Notes under the pieces: model-generated
What the model saw: the letters and a program-made list of their open reading frames with translations, nothing else
What the model was told of the DNA's origin: nothing
Databases searched by the model: none
Shown here: piece by piece, positions 7,723 through 15,434 of the stretch
Numbering within the stretch: the first letter of the stretch is position 1
How the letters are laid out: each line of letters begins with the position of its first letter
Made by a program: the position numbers and the translations under genes
Origin: Kitasatospora sp. NBC_00315
GTDB taxonomy: Bacteria; Actinomycetota; Actinomycetes; Streptomycetales; Streptomycetaceae
Direction: 5' to 3'
NCBI RefSeq assembly: GCF_041435095.1
Contig: NZ_CP108025.1
Span: 3,844,001 to 3,908,000, forward strand
DNA length: 64,000 nt

Positions 7723-9234
7723 TTGAGGATGCTGATGCTTCGTGCTGGATCGTCACCCGGAGGCCGGCGCTCCGCTCCCGTACTCGTGTGGCTCCTGCCC
7801 ACGGTCGTGACGGCGGCCGCGGCCGCGGCCGCCGTGTCGGTGGTCTCCACCGGCGCCCGGGCCGGGGTCCTCTGGTGCGGTGTGGTCGGCACGGCCGCCG
7901 TCGCGGTGGTGGCCGCCGAGGCCGCCCGCCGGGGCCGCGCCCTGGCGACCCTGCGCGAGCGGTACGCCCTCCAGGAGACCGAGCTGCGCCGTCGTCTCGC
8001 CCGCCAGGAGGCCGAGACGGTCCAGCTGGCCCGGGTGGTCCTGCCGCAGGCGGTGGCCCGGCTCCAGCGCGGCGAGTTCGTCGAGGACGTGCTGCGCGCC
8101 TCCGAAGCGCCCGACGGCGCCGTCAGCCCCGAGTTCCGCGCCGCCCGTCAGGCCGTGCTGCGGACGGTGCTGGAGGCCGTCGACAACGAGGAGGGGATGC
8201 GCGAGTCCGCCCAGCGGGCCTTCGTGAACATCGCCCGCCGCGTCCAGGCGATCGTCCACCGCCAGGCCCAGGACCTGCGGGAGATGGAGGACCGGCACGG
8301 CAACGACCCGGCCGTCTTCGAGGACCTGCTCCGGCTGGACCACGGCAACGCGCTCGTCGGCCGCCTCGCGGACTCCATCGCCGTCCTCGGCGGTGCCCGG
8401 CCCGGCCGCCAGTGGAGCAGGTCGGTACCGCTCTACAGCGTGCTGCGCGGCGCCGTCTCGCGCATCCTCGACTACCCCCGGGTCGAGCTGCACCCCGTCT
8501 CCGAGGTCGCCGTGGTCGGCCCCGCCGTCGAGCCGCTGATCCACGCGCTGGCCGAGCTGCTGGACAACGCCACCCGCTACTCCCCGCCGCAGACCAACGT
8601 GCACCTCACCGCCGTCGAGGTGCAGACCGGTATAGCGATCGAGATCGAGGACGGCGGCCTGAGCCTCAGCGAGGAGGGCCGGGCCCGCGCGGAGCGGATG
8701 CTCCAGGAGGCGCAGGCCGGCATCGACCTCAACGACCTCGGCGAGACGCCCCGCCTCGGCCTGGCCGTGGTCGGCCGCCTCGCCCAGGCGTACGGCTTCC
8801 AGGTCTCACTGCGGCCCTCCGCCTACGGCGGCGTGCGCGCGGTGCTGATCGTCCCGCAGGAACTGATCACCACCGCACCCGCGACCGGCCGTGCGCACGG
8901 CATCGGAGTCGCCTCCGGCCCGCGTTCGGCGCCGGCGATCGCCGCACCCCGTACCGTCACCCCCCGGCCGGCGGCCGGACCCCAGCCGTGGGCCTCGGCA
9001 GTGGAGGAGGCCCCGGTGGTGACCGAGCGGACCCCCAACGGGCTGCCGCAGCGCCGCCGCCACGCCGCACCCTCCCGGGCGGGCGCCGCCGCCCCGAGCA
9101 TCCCTCAACCCGCCGAGGCCCCGGTGCAGCCCGGCATGTGGCTGGCAGCGTTCCAGGACGGCGTGAACGGCCAGCCGGCCGGTACTCCGGCCGGCCACAC
9201 CAGTGACGAGTCGGCAGGGAAGGGCGAGCAGTGA
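7723..9234 (+). CDS. cvnA: Conservon sensor kinase-like membrane ATPase CvnA
   Basis: A 503-residue sensor-like protein that opens the conservon. Two hydrophobic N-terminal segments (about residues 18-42 and 47-66) are followed by a helical region and a HATPase-type domain (HALAELLDNATRYSPP near residue 285, then LGLAVVGRLAQAYG near residue 345). The last 120 residues are a Pro/Ala-rich disordered tail. CvnA proteins work with CvnB, C and D as a membrane complex resembling eukaryotic GPCR/G-protein signalling and affect development or antibiotic production. The TTG at 7723 is the longest start; ATGs at 7729 and 7735 are possible. The stop overlaps the cvnB GTG by 4 bp. Confidence 0.9.
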   Translation: MRMLMLRAGSSPGGRRSAPVLVWLLPTVVTAAAAAAAVSVVSTGARAGVLWCGVVGTAAVAVVAAEAARRGRALATLRERYALQETELRRRLARQEAETVQLARVVLPQAVARLQRGEFVEDVLRASEAPDGAVSPEFRAARQAVLRTVLEAVDNEEGMRESAQRAFVNIARRVQAIVHRQAQDLREMEDRHGNDPAVFEDLLRLDHGNALVGRLADSIAVLGGARPGRQWSRSVPLYSVLRGAVSRILDYPRVELHPVSEVAVVGPAVEPLIHALAELLDNATRYSPPQTNVHLTAVEVQTGIAIEIEDGGLSLSEEGRARAERMLQEAQAGIDLNDLGETPRLGLAVVGRLAQAYGFQVSLRPSAYGGVRAVLIVPQELITTAPATGRAHGIGVASGPRSAPAIAAPRTVTPRPAAGPQPWASAVEEAPVVTERTPNGLPQRRRHAAPSRAGAAAPSIPQPAEAPVQPGMWLAAFQDGVNGQPAGTPAGHTSDESAGKGEQ

Positions 9235-9638
9235 TTCAGCAGCGGACCAACATGGACTGGATGCTCAAGGACTTGGCGGACGGCGTCCCGCAGACCCGTC
9301 ACGTCGTCGTGCTCTCGGCCGACGGACTGCGGATGGCCCAGTACGGCACCGACACCGACACCGCCGACCGCCTCGCCGCCGCCTGCGCCGGCCTGCAGAG
9401 CCTGGCCGCCGCGGTGGGCCACGAGTTCCCGCACGGCGACGGCCGGATGCGGCTGGTCGTGATCGAGATGGGCGGCGGCTTCTTCTACCTGATGGCGGCC
9501 GGCGCCCGTGCGTACCTGGCGGTGCTGGCCGACGAGGGTGTCGACGCCGGCCTGATGGGCCAGCGGATGCGGGACCTGGTCGCACGGATCGGCGAGCACC
9601 TCAGCACACCGCCCCGCAACGGCGAGCAGGTCGCATGA
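9231..9638 (+). CDS. cvnB: Conservon roadblock/LC7 protein CvnB
   Basis: A 135-residue roadblock/LC7-domain protein (DWMLKDLADGVPQTRHVVVLSADGLRMA at the N-terminus is the family hallmark). Roadblock proteins bind small GTPases and serve as GTPase-activating or scaffold subunits; here the partner is CvnD. The GTG at 9231 overlaps the cvnA stop and the gene's own stop overlaps the cvnC ATG, so translation is coupled along the operon. Confidence 0.9.
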   Translation: MIQQRTNMDWMLKDLADGVPQTRHVVVLSADGLRMAQYGTDTDTADRLAAACAGLQSLAAAVGHEFPHGDGRMRLVVIEMGGGFFYLMAAGARAYLAVLADEGVDAGLMGQRMRDLVARIGEHLSTPPRNGEQVA

Positions 9639-9994
9639 GCGAAACCGACCAGGACTGGGAGGCAGGCAACCCCGAGCGGCTCTACGTGATCACTCGGGGT
9701 CGTAGCGGCTCGTCCGGGCCGACCACCTTCGACCTGGTCACCCTCGTCGTCTCCCGTGCGGAGCCGACACCGACCATGCAGCCCGAACACGCGGCGATCC
9801 TGCGCATCTGCGGCTCGCCGCTCTCGGTGGCCGAGGTCTCCGCGTACCTGGGGCTGCCGATGAGCGTGGTCACCGTGCTCCTCGCGGACCTGCTGGCGGA
9901 CCGCCTCATCGAGGCCCGACTGCCGGTGCCCCAGGCAATTCTTCCCGACCGTGCCCTGATAGAGGCGGTGATCCATGGACTTCAGAAGCTCTGA
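9635..9994 (+). CDS. cvnC: Conservon DUF742 protein CvnC
   Basis: A 119-residue DUF742 protein. DUF742 members are winged-helix-like; the segment ILRICGSPLSVAEVSAYLGL (about residues 50-69) followed by MSVVTVLLADLLADRLI is typical. It is a structural partner in conservon complexes with no known enzyme activity. It starts at the ATG overlapping the cvnB stop (ATGA) and its 3' end overlaps cvnD by 20 bp. Confidence 0.9.
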   Translation: MSETDQDWEAGNPERLYVITRGRSGSSGPTTFDLVTLVVSRAEPTPTMQPEHAAILRICGSPLSVAEVSAYLGLPMSVVTVLLADLLADRLIEARLPVPQAILPDRALIEAVIHGLQKL

Positions 9995-10589
9995 GACGGT
10001 GGTGGGGCCACAGAGCGCGGACCTGCTGCCGTCCTCGGCCGCCATGGCGGTCAAGGTGGTGATCGTGGGCGGATTCGGGGTCGGCAAGACGACCCTGGTC
10101 GGCTCGGTCAGCGAGATCCGTCCGCTGACCACCGAGGAGACGATGACCCAGGCGGGTGCGGACGTCGACGACGTAGCCGGGGTCGAGCGCAAGACCTCGA
10201 CCACGGTCGCGATGGACTTCGGCCGGATCAGCATCAACGAGGAACTGGTGCTGTACGTCTTCGGCACCCCCGGCCAGGAGCGGTTCTGGTTCCTCTGGAA
10301 CGGCCTGTTCGAGGGCGCGCTCGGCGCGGTGGTGCTGGTCGACACCCGTCGGCTGGAGGTCAGCTTCGACGTGATCGGACGGCTGGAGGAGCGCGGCGTT
10401 CCCTTCGTCGTCGCGGCCAACACCTTCCCCGGCTCGCCCTCGTACCCCACCGAGGAACTGCGGACCGCGCTCGACCTGCCCGCCGACGTGCCGATCGTCA
10501 CCTGCGACGCGCGGACCCGGGAGTCCAGCCGGGACGTCCTGATGGCCCTGATGCGTTACCTGTACTCGCTCTCGGCGGCGCCGGCGTAG
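9975..10589 (+). CDS. cvnD: Conservon small GTPase CvnD
   Basis: A 204-residue Ras-like/MglA-related GTPase (ATP/GTP-binding protein of the conservon). The P-loop GGFGVGKT is at residues 32-39, the switch II region FGTPGQERF near residue 96, and a base-specificity segment VVAANTF near residue 137 where NKxD would be expected. In conservons CvnD is the G-protein output of the CvnA-C membrane complex. The start lies inside the cvnC 3' end, keeping the operon coupled; a 136-bp gap follows before the P450 gene. Confidence 0.92.
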   Translation: MDFRSSETVVGPQSADLLPSSAAMAVKVVIVGGFGVGKTTLVGSVSEIRPLTTEETMTQAGADVDDVAGVERKTSTTVAMDFGRISINEELVLYVFGTPGQERFWFLWNGLFEGALGAVVLVDTRRLEVSFDVIGRLEERGVPFVVAANTFPGSPSYPTEELRTALDLPADVPIVTCDARTRESSRDVLMALMRYLYSLSAAPA

Positions 10590-10725
10590 CACCGGCGCCG
10601 GGGTTCGCCGCCGGTGTTCTCACGATCCCACCCTCGCCATGGCACCTTCGCAATCGGATCCGTCCCCACACTCCTCCACGACGCCCTCTTGAGAACGTCC
10701 CTCCCGCGATGACCCCGGAGACACC

Positions 10726-12219
10726 GTGACCACCCCGTTCCCTGCTGACGCCCCGCTCACCCCGCCGCCCGGCTGCCCCGCCCACGGGCTCGGCGCCGAC
10801 GGCCTCCGGCGGCTCTACGGACCGGAGGCCGAGGCCGACCCGAGCGGCCTGTACGAGACGCTGCGCGCCGAGCACGGCGAGGTCGCGCCCGTGCTGCTGC
10901 ACGGCGACCTGCCGGCCTGGCTGGTCCTCGGCCACTCGGCGAACCTCACCGCGATGCGCACGCCCTCGCGCTTCTCCCGGGACTCCCGCCGCTGGCGGGC
11001 GTTCCAGGAGGGCAAGGTGGCCGCGGACTCGCCGCTGATGCCGATGGTGGCCTGGCAGCCGCTCTGCGTCTTCGCCGACGGCGAGGAGCACAAGCGGCTC
11101 CGGGGCGCGGTCACCGACAGCCTGAACCGCTTCGACCGGCGCGGCATCCGGCGCCACGTCACCCGCTTCGCCGACCAGCTGATCAACGAGTTCAGCGCCG
11201 CCGGGCAGGCCGACATGGTCGCCCAGTTCGCCGAGCACCTGCCGATGCTGGTGATGACCCAGCTGGTCGGCATGCCCGAGGGCTACGGGCCCCGGCTGGT
11301 CGAGGCCGCCCGGGACCTGATGAAGGGCACCGAGACCGCGATCGCCAGCAACGACTACGTCGTGGCGACCCTGCGCCAGCTGGTGGACCGCAAGCGCGCC
11401 GCCCCGGGCGCCGACCTCGCCTCCTGGCTGATCCAGCACGAGGCCGGCCTCTCGGACGACGAGGTGATGGAGCACCTGCGCCTGGTGCTGATCGCCGCGA
11501 ACGAGACCACCGTGAACCTGATCGCGGACACCCTCAAGCTCGTCCTCACCGACCGGCGCTTCCGGGCCAACCTCTCCGGCGGGCACATGACCCTGCCCGA
11601 CGCCCTGGACCAGGTGCTCTGGGACACCCCGCCGCTGTCGATGGTGCCCGGCCGCTGGGCCACCGGCGACACCCAGCTCGGCGGGCGGCAGATCAGGGCC
11701 GGCGACATGCTCCTGCTCGGCCTCGCGGCCGGCAACGTGGACCCGGCGGTCCGCCCCGACCTGTCGATGCCGCTCTACGGCAACCGCTCGCACCTCGCGT
11801 TCAGCGGCGGCCCGCACGAGTGCCCCGGCCAGGACGTCGGCCGGGCGATCGCGGAGACCGGCATCGACATCCTGCTGACCCGCCTGCCCGACCTCCAGCT
11901 CTCCGTCCCGGAGGACGACCTGACCTGGAACTCCGCCTGGCTCTCCCGTCACCTCGCCTACCTGCCGGTACAGTTCGCCCCGCGAAAGCCCCGTACCGGG
12001 GACACCATGGAGCTCGGCGCCGAGGCCGCCGCCGCGGTGACCGCTGCAGCGGCGGCCGCCGCCGAGGCCGTCCGGGCCGGCGCGGGCACGGCTTCGAGCG
12101 GCGCCCCCGAGTCGGCACCTTCCGTCACCGCCGGCGACGGCGCACCGCTGCCCGCTCCCGCGGCGCCCCGGCGGCGGAGCTGGTGGAGCATCCTGACCGG
12201 GCGCGGCCGACAGGCCTGA
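10726..12219 (+). CDS. Conservon-associated cytochrome P450 (CvnE-type)
   Basis: A 497-residue cytochrome P450 placed after cvnD, as in several known conservons where a P450 is the fifth gene. Heme-binding motif FSGGPHECPGQ gives the thiolate ligand near Cys366. The I-helix reads AANETTVNL, with Asn-Glu in place of the common Gly-Thr/Glu context but the Thr retained. After about residue 415 the protein carries an unusual Ala-rich then Pro-rich extension of some 80 residues ending in a basic RRRSWWSILTGRGR tail; the Trp-rich basic end might associate with membrane, which is only an inference. The substrate is unknown. A terpene synthase gene follows 199 bp downstream. Confidence 0.9.
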   Translation: MTTPFPADAPLTPPPGCPAHGLGADGLRRLYGPEAEADPSGLYETLRAEHGEVAPVLLHGDLPAWLVLGHSANLTAMRTPSRFSRDSRRWRAFQEGKVAADSPLMPMVAWQPLCVFADGEEHKRLRGAVTDSLNRFDRRGIRRHVTRFADQLINEFSAAGQADMVAQFAEHLPMLVMTQLVGMPEGYGPRLVEAARDLMKGTETAIASNDYVVATLRQLVDRKRAAPGADLASWLIQHEAGLSDDEVMEHLRLVLIAANETTVNLIADTLKLVLTDRRFRANLSGGHMTLPDALDQVLWDTPPLSMVPGRWATGDTQLGGRQIRAGDMLLLGLAAGNVDPAVRPDLSMPLYGNRSHLAFSGGPHECPGQDVGRAIAETGIDILLTRLPDLQLSVPEDDLTWNSAWLSRHLAYLPVQFAPRKPRTGDTMELGAEAAAAVTAAAAAAAEAVRAGAGTASSGAPESAPSVTAGDGAPLPAPAAPRRRSWWSILTGRGRQA

Positions 12220-12418
12220 CATCCGGCCAGGTGGGGCCGGGCCCCGGCCAGACTCGGGCGCGAAGGTGCGACTTTGAGCCATGGCGCATTCGTCACCCTT
12301 GACGGTTTTCGTCATATACCGCTGTATTGGCGCGTGATCCACTTCGGCCGGGTCGCGGAATCCCCCTCCGCGACCCGGTGACGGGTGGGAAGACGCCAGG
12401 CGACCGAGGTGACGGAAA

Positions 12419-13621
12419 GTGCACGAGCTGACGATGGTCCCGCCGATATTCTCCCCCTACCGGCCGGCGATCCACCCGCACCACGAGGCCATCGACCGGC
12501 GGACCACCGCCTGGGCCGAGACCTTCGACATCGGCTCCCCCGGGCTGCGCAAGGCACTCGTCACCCACAGCATCGGCGCCTTCGCCGCCCGCGTGCTCCC
12601 GGACGGCCGCGAGGAGGTCGTCGGCATCCTCTCCGACTTCGTCCTGTGGCTCTTCGGCGTGGACGACGGCTTCTGCGAGGAGGGCGAGCTCGGCACCCGT
12701 CCCGGCGCCCTGCTCGCCGCACTGTCGCGGCTGCTGAGAGTGGCCCAGAACCCCGAGGCCCCGATGCTGCTGAACGACCCGCTCGCCCAGGGCCTGCGCG
12801 ACCTGCGCCACCGGCTCGACCGGTACGCGACCGCCGGTCAGATAGCCCGCTGGGTCGACGCCCTGCGCGAGTACTGCCTCTCGGTCGGCTGGGAGGCCGA
12901 GCACCGCAGTCACGGCACCGTGCCCGACCTCAACGACTACACCCTGATGCGCATCTACGACGGCGCGACCTCGGTCGTCCTGCCCCTGCTGGAGATGGGG
13001 CACGGCTACGAACTCCAGCCCCACGAGCGGGACGACCGGGCGGTGCGGGCCGCCGCCGAGATGGCCTACTTCGTCATCTGCTGGGACAACGACCTGTTCT
13101 CGTACCACAAGGAGAGCCGGACCGGCCTGTACTACCTGAACGCCATCCGGGTGCTGGAGCACGCCCAGGGCCTCACCCCCGAGCAGGCCCTCGGCGTCGC
13201 CATCTCGCAGCGCGACCGCGTGCTCAGCCTGTTCGTCCGGCTCTGCGCCCATCTGAGGACCACCGGCAGTCCACAGCTGCGGCAGTACCTCAGCAGTCTG
13301 GAGACGTTCATCCGGGGCGCCCAGGACTGGGGGATCAGCTCCCTGCGCTACACCACCCCGGACGATCCGGCCGAACTTCCCAGTGCCTTCCGCGACACCC
13401 CGTCCGACAGCAGCCGGGAGCCGCTGGACATCCCCGCGATCTCCTGGTGGTGGGACGTCCTGCCGCGCGAGGCGGACGCACTCGGCCGGGAGGGCGTGTT
13501 CGCCCAGGAGTCCGAGAGTGTCACCGCGCTGTACGCCGGGCCCCGCACCCCGGGCCGCGCCGTCCCCACCGCCGTCCCCCACACCGCCGTCCCCCACACC
13601 GCCGCGCTCCGCTCCGCCTAG
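12419..13621 (+). CDS. Class I terpene synthase
   Basis: A 400-residue bacterial class I terpene cyclase, which ionises a prenyl diphosphate with magnesium and cyclises it. The metal-binding motifs are intact: the aspartate-rich VDDGFCEE near residue 81, the NSE-type NDLFSYHKE near residue 223, and the effector/RY region SLRY near residue 311. The C-terminal 40 residues are a loose Pro/Thr/Ala tail with a short repeat (AVPHT). The start is the GTG at 12419 with GGTGACGGAAAG upstream. The next gene, a P450, starts 28 bp downstream, so hydroxylation of the terpene is likely. Product and chain length (C10, C15 or C20) cannot be told from sequence inspection. Confidence 0.9.
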   Translation: MHELTMVPPIFSPYRPAIHPHHEAIDRRTTAWAETFDIGSPGLRKALVTHSIGAFAARVLPDGREEVVGILSDFVLWLFGVDDGFCEEGELGTRPGALLAALSRLLRVAQNPEAPMLLNDPLAQGLRDLRHRLDRYATAGQIARWVDALREYCLSVGWEAEHRSHGTVPDLNDYTLMRIYDGATSVVLPLLEMGHGYELQPHERDDRAVRAAAEMAYFVICWDNDLFSYHKESRTGLYYLNAIRVLEHAQGLTPEQALGVAISQRDRVLSLFVRLCAHLRTTGSPQLRQYLSSLETFIRGAQDWGISSLRYTTPDDPAELPSAFRDTPSDSSREPLDIPAISWWWDVLPREADALGREGVFAQESESVTALYAGPRTPGRAVPTAVPHTAVPHTAALRSA

Positions 13622-13648
13622 GCGGAGCGCAGGAAAGGGAGGCCCCCG

Positions 13649-15007
13649 ATGGCATCCGGTCTCGAATCAGTCCCCCGCGCGCCCGGCGCGCTGCCCCTCG
13701 TCGGGCATGTCTGGCCGCTCTGGCGGGACACCCTGGCATTCGTCAAATCCCTGCGCGGACACGGCGAGCTGGTCCGGGTCGACATCGCCGGTATGCCGGT
13801 CTACTTCGCCACCAGCGCCGCGTACGCGCACGCCGTCATGGTGACCAACGGCCCCAGTTTCGAGAAGGGCCGGCTCTTCGACCGGATGCGTCCGCTGGTC
13901 GGCGCCGGTCTGGCGACCGCCGACAGCACGACCCACCGCCGGCACCGCCGGCTGATGCAGCCCTCCTTCCACCGTGAACGGATAGCCGACTACTGCACGG
14001 TGATCGGCGACCGCGCCCGGACCCTGGCGGACGGCTGGCGGGCCGGCCAACGCCTCGCCGTGGAGGAGGTGATGGGCGAGTTCGCCGTCGACACCCTGGC
14101 CGCCACCCTGTTCTCCGCCGACATCGGTCGCGGCGCCGTGGACGCGGTCTGCCGGGACGTCCCGGTCATCCTCAAGAACATGCTGGTCCGGGCCGTCTCA
14201 CCGACGTTCCTCGACCGGCTGCCGATCCCGCCGAACCGCCGCTTCGACGCGGCCGCGGCCAGCCTGCGGGAGGTCATCGACGAGGTGATCGCGGCCACCC
14301 GCCGAACCGGCCGGACGGACGCCGGCGATCTGCTCTCCACACTGTTGGCGGCCCGCGACGCGGACACCGGCGAGGCGCTGACCGACACCGAGGTCCGGGA
14401 CGAGCTCGTCACCATCCTCTTCGCCGGCACCGAGACCGTCGGCTCCACCCTCAGCTGGGCCTTCCACGAGATCGCCCGGCACCCCGAGGTGGAGAAGCGG
14501 ATCCTGGAGGAGATCGACCGGGTGGTCGGCCGCCGACCGGTCGGCTACCAGGACGTACCCGAACTCACCTACACCCGACAGGTGTTGGACGAGACCCTGC
14601 GGCTGCACGGGGTCACCCTGCTGATGCGCCGGGCCACCGCCGCGGTGGAGCTCGGCGGGGTGACCGTGCCGGTCGGCACCGAGATCGCCTTCAGCCTCTA
14701 CGCCGTCCACCAGGACCCGGCGCTCTACCCGGACCCCGAGCGGTTCGACCCCGACCGCTGGCTCCCGGAGAACCGGGAGGGCATGCCCAGGGAGTCCTTC
14801 GTCCCCTTCGGTTCGGGCTCCCGGCAGTGCATCGGCGACGCCTTCGCCCGGGCGGAGATGACCATCACCCTCGCCACCGTGCTGGCCCGTTGGCGCCTGC
14901 AGCCGGTGCCCGGCCGGGAGCCCCGGGAGGTGGTGGCCGCCATGCCGCACGCCGACCGGGTCACCATGACGATCCTCCCGCGCGCCACCGGGACGGCGAC
15001 AACCTGA
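13649..15007 (+). CDS. Cytochrome P450, probable terpene oxidase
   Basis: A 452-residue P450 of the longer type related to bacterial terpene oxidases such as pentalenene oxygenase. Visible: I-helix oxygen-binding motif FAGTETVGSTL near residue 258, K-helix ETLRLH near residue 313, and heme motif FGSGSRQCIG with the ligand near Cys394. It begins 28 bp after the terpene synthase with an AAAGGGAGG site ahead of the ATG, so the two form an operon and the P450 most likely acts on the cyclase product. The gene is followed by a strong stem-loop. Confidence 0.9.
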   Translation: MASGLESVPRAPGALPLVGHVWPLWRDTLAFVKSLRGHGELVRVDIAGMPVYFATSAAYAHAVMVTNGPSFEKGRLFDRMRPLVGAGLATADSTTHRRHRRLMQPSFHRERIADYCTVIGDRARTLADGWRAGQRLAVEEVMGEFAVDTLAATLFSADIGRGAVDAVCRDVPVILKNMLVRAVSPTFLDRLPIPPNRRFDAAAASLREVIDEVIAATRRTGRTDAGDLLSTLLAARDADTGEALTDTEVRDELVTILFAGTETVGSTLSWAFHEIARHPEVEKRILEEIDRVVGRRPVGYQDVPELTYTRQVLDETLRLHGVTLLMRRATAAVELGGVTVPVGTEIAFSLYAVHQDPALYPDPERFDPDRWLPENREGMPRESFVPFGSGSRQCIGDAFARAEMTITLATVLARWRLQPVPGREPREVVAAMPHADRVTMTILPRATGTATT

Positions 15008-15046
15008 CCAACTCCCGGCGGTCACGCCCGCATTGAGCTCCACCAG

Positions 15047-15099
15047 CGGCCGGGCGGGCGGCATCGGCACCTCGCGTGCCGGCGTCGCCCGCCCGGCCG
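15047..15099. terminator. Stem-loop terminator after the terpene operon
   Basis: A 14-bp perfect outer stem (15047-15060 with 15086-15099) continues inward with partial pairing around a short loop. It begins 40 bp after the P450 stop. Confidence 0.7.
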
Positions 15100-15434
15100 T
15101 CGTGCTGACCCGACGCATCGTCAGCCCGCTTGCGGGGCAACCCCTTTGCGGCCGTCGCCACGGCGCCCGGAGGGACCTGCGGAGCGGATTGACCGGGTGC
15201 AGATGATCGAAACTTGCGTTGTTAGTGTCAGATTTTTGCTCTTTCATATGGACTTCATGCGATGCCCGCCATAGTCTCTTCCCGCTCGGCGGAAACCACC
15301 GCGTCACGCTCCCGAAGCCCCCGCGACACAGACCAGTTCACCGCGCCGCAGAGCCCCTGTTCGGCGCCACCGCCAAGCCGCCTGGTCCCCACCCCGGCCC
15401 ACCCCCCACGACCGGCAAGGATGTGCTTCCCGAC
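15100..15434. other. Intergenic leader of the first GH87 gene
   Basis: A 335-bp stretch with no supported gene. A relatively A+T-rich patch (15200-15260) probably holds the promoter of the GH87 gene. It contains one TTGCG half-site at 15216-15220, matching the half-sites of the palindromes near the LacI gene at 19440-19475, but not a full inverted repeat. Confidence 0.4.

Noticed and set aside
12220..12418. Terminator between the conservon P450 and terpene synthase genes
   Set aside because: Only a short GGGGCC/GGCCCC stem with almost no loop is visible, so I could not support a terminator.
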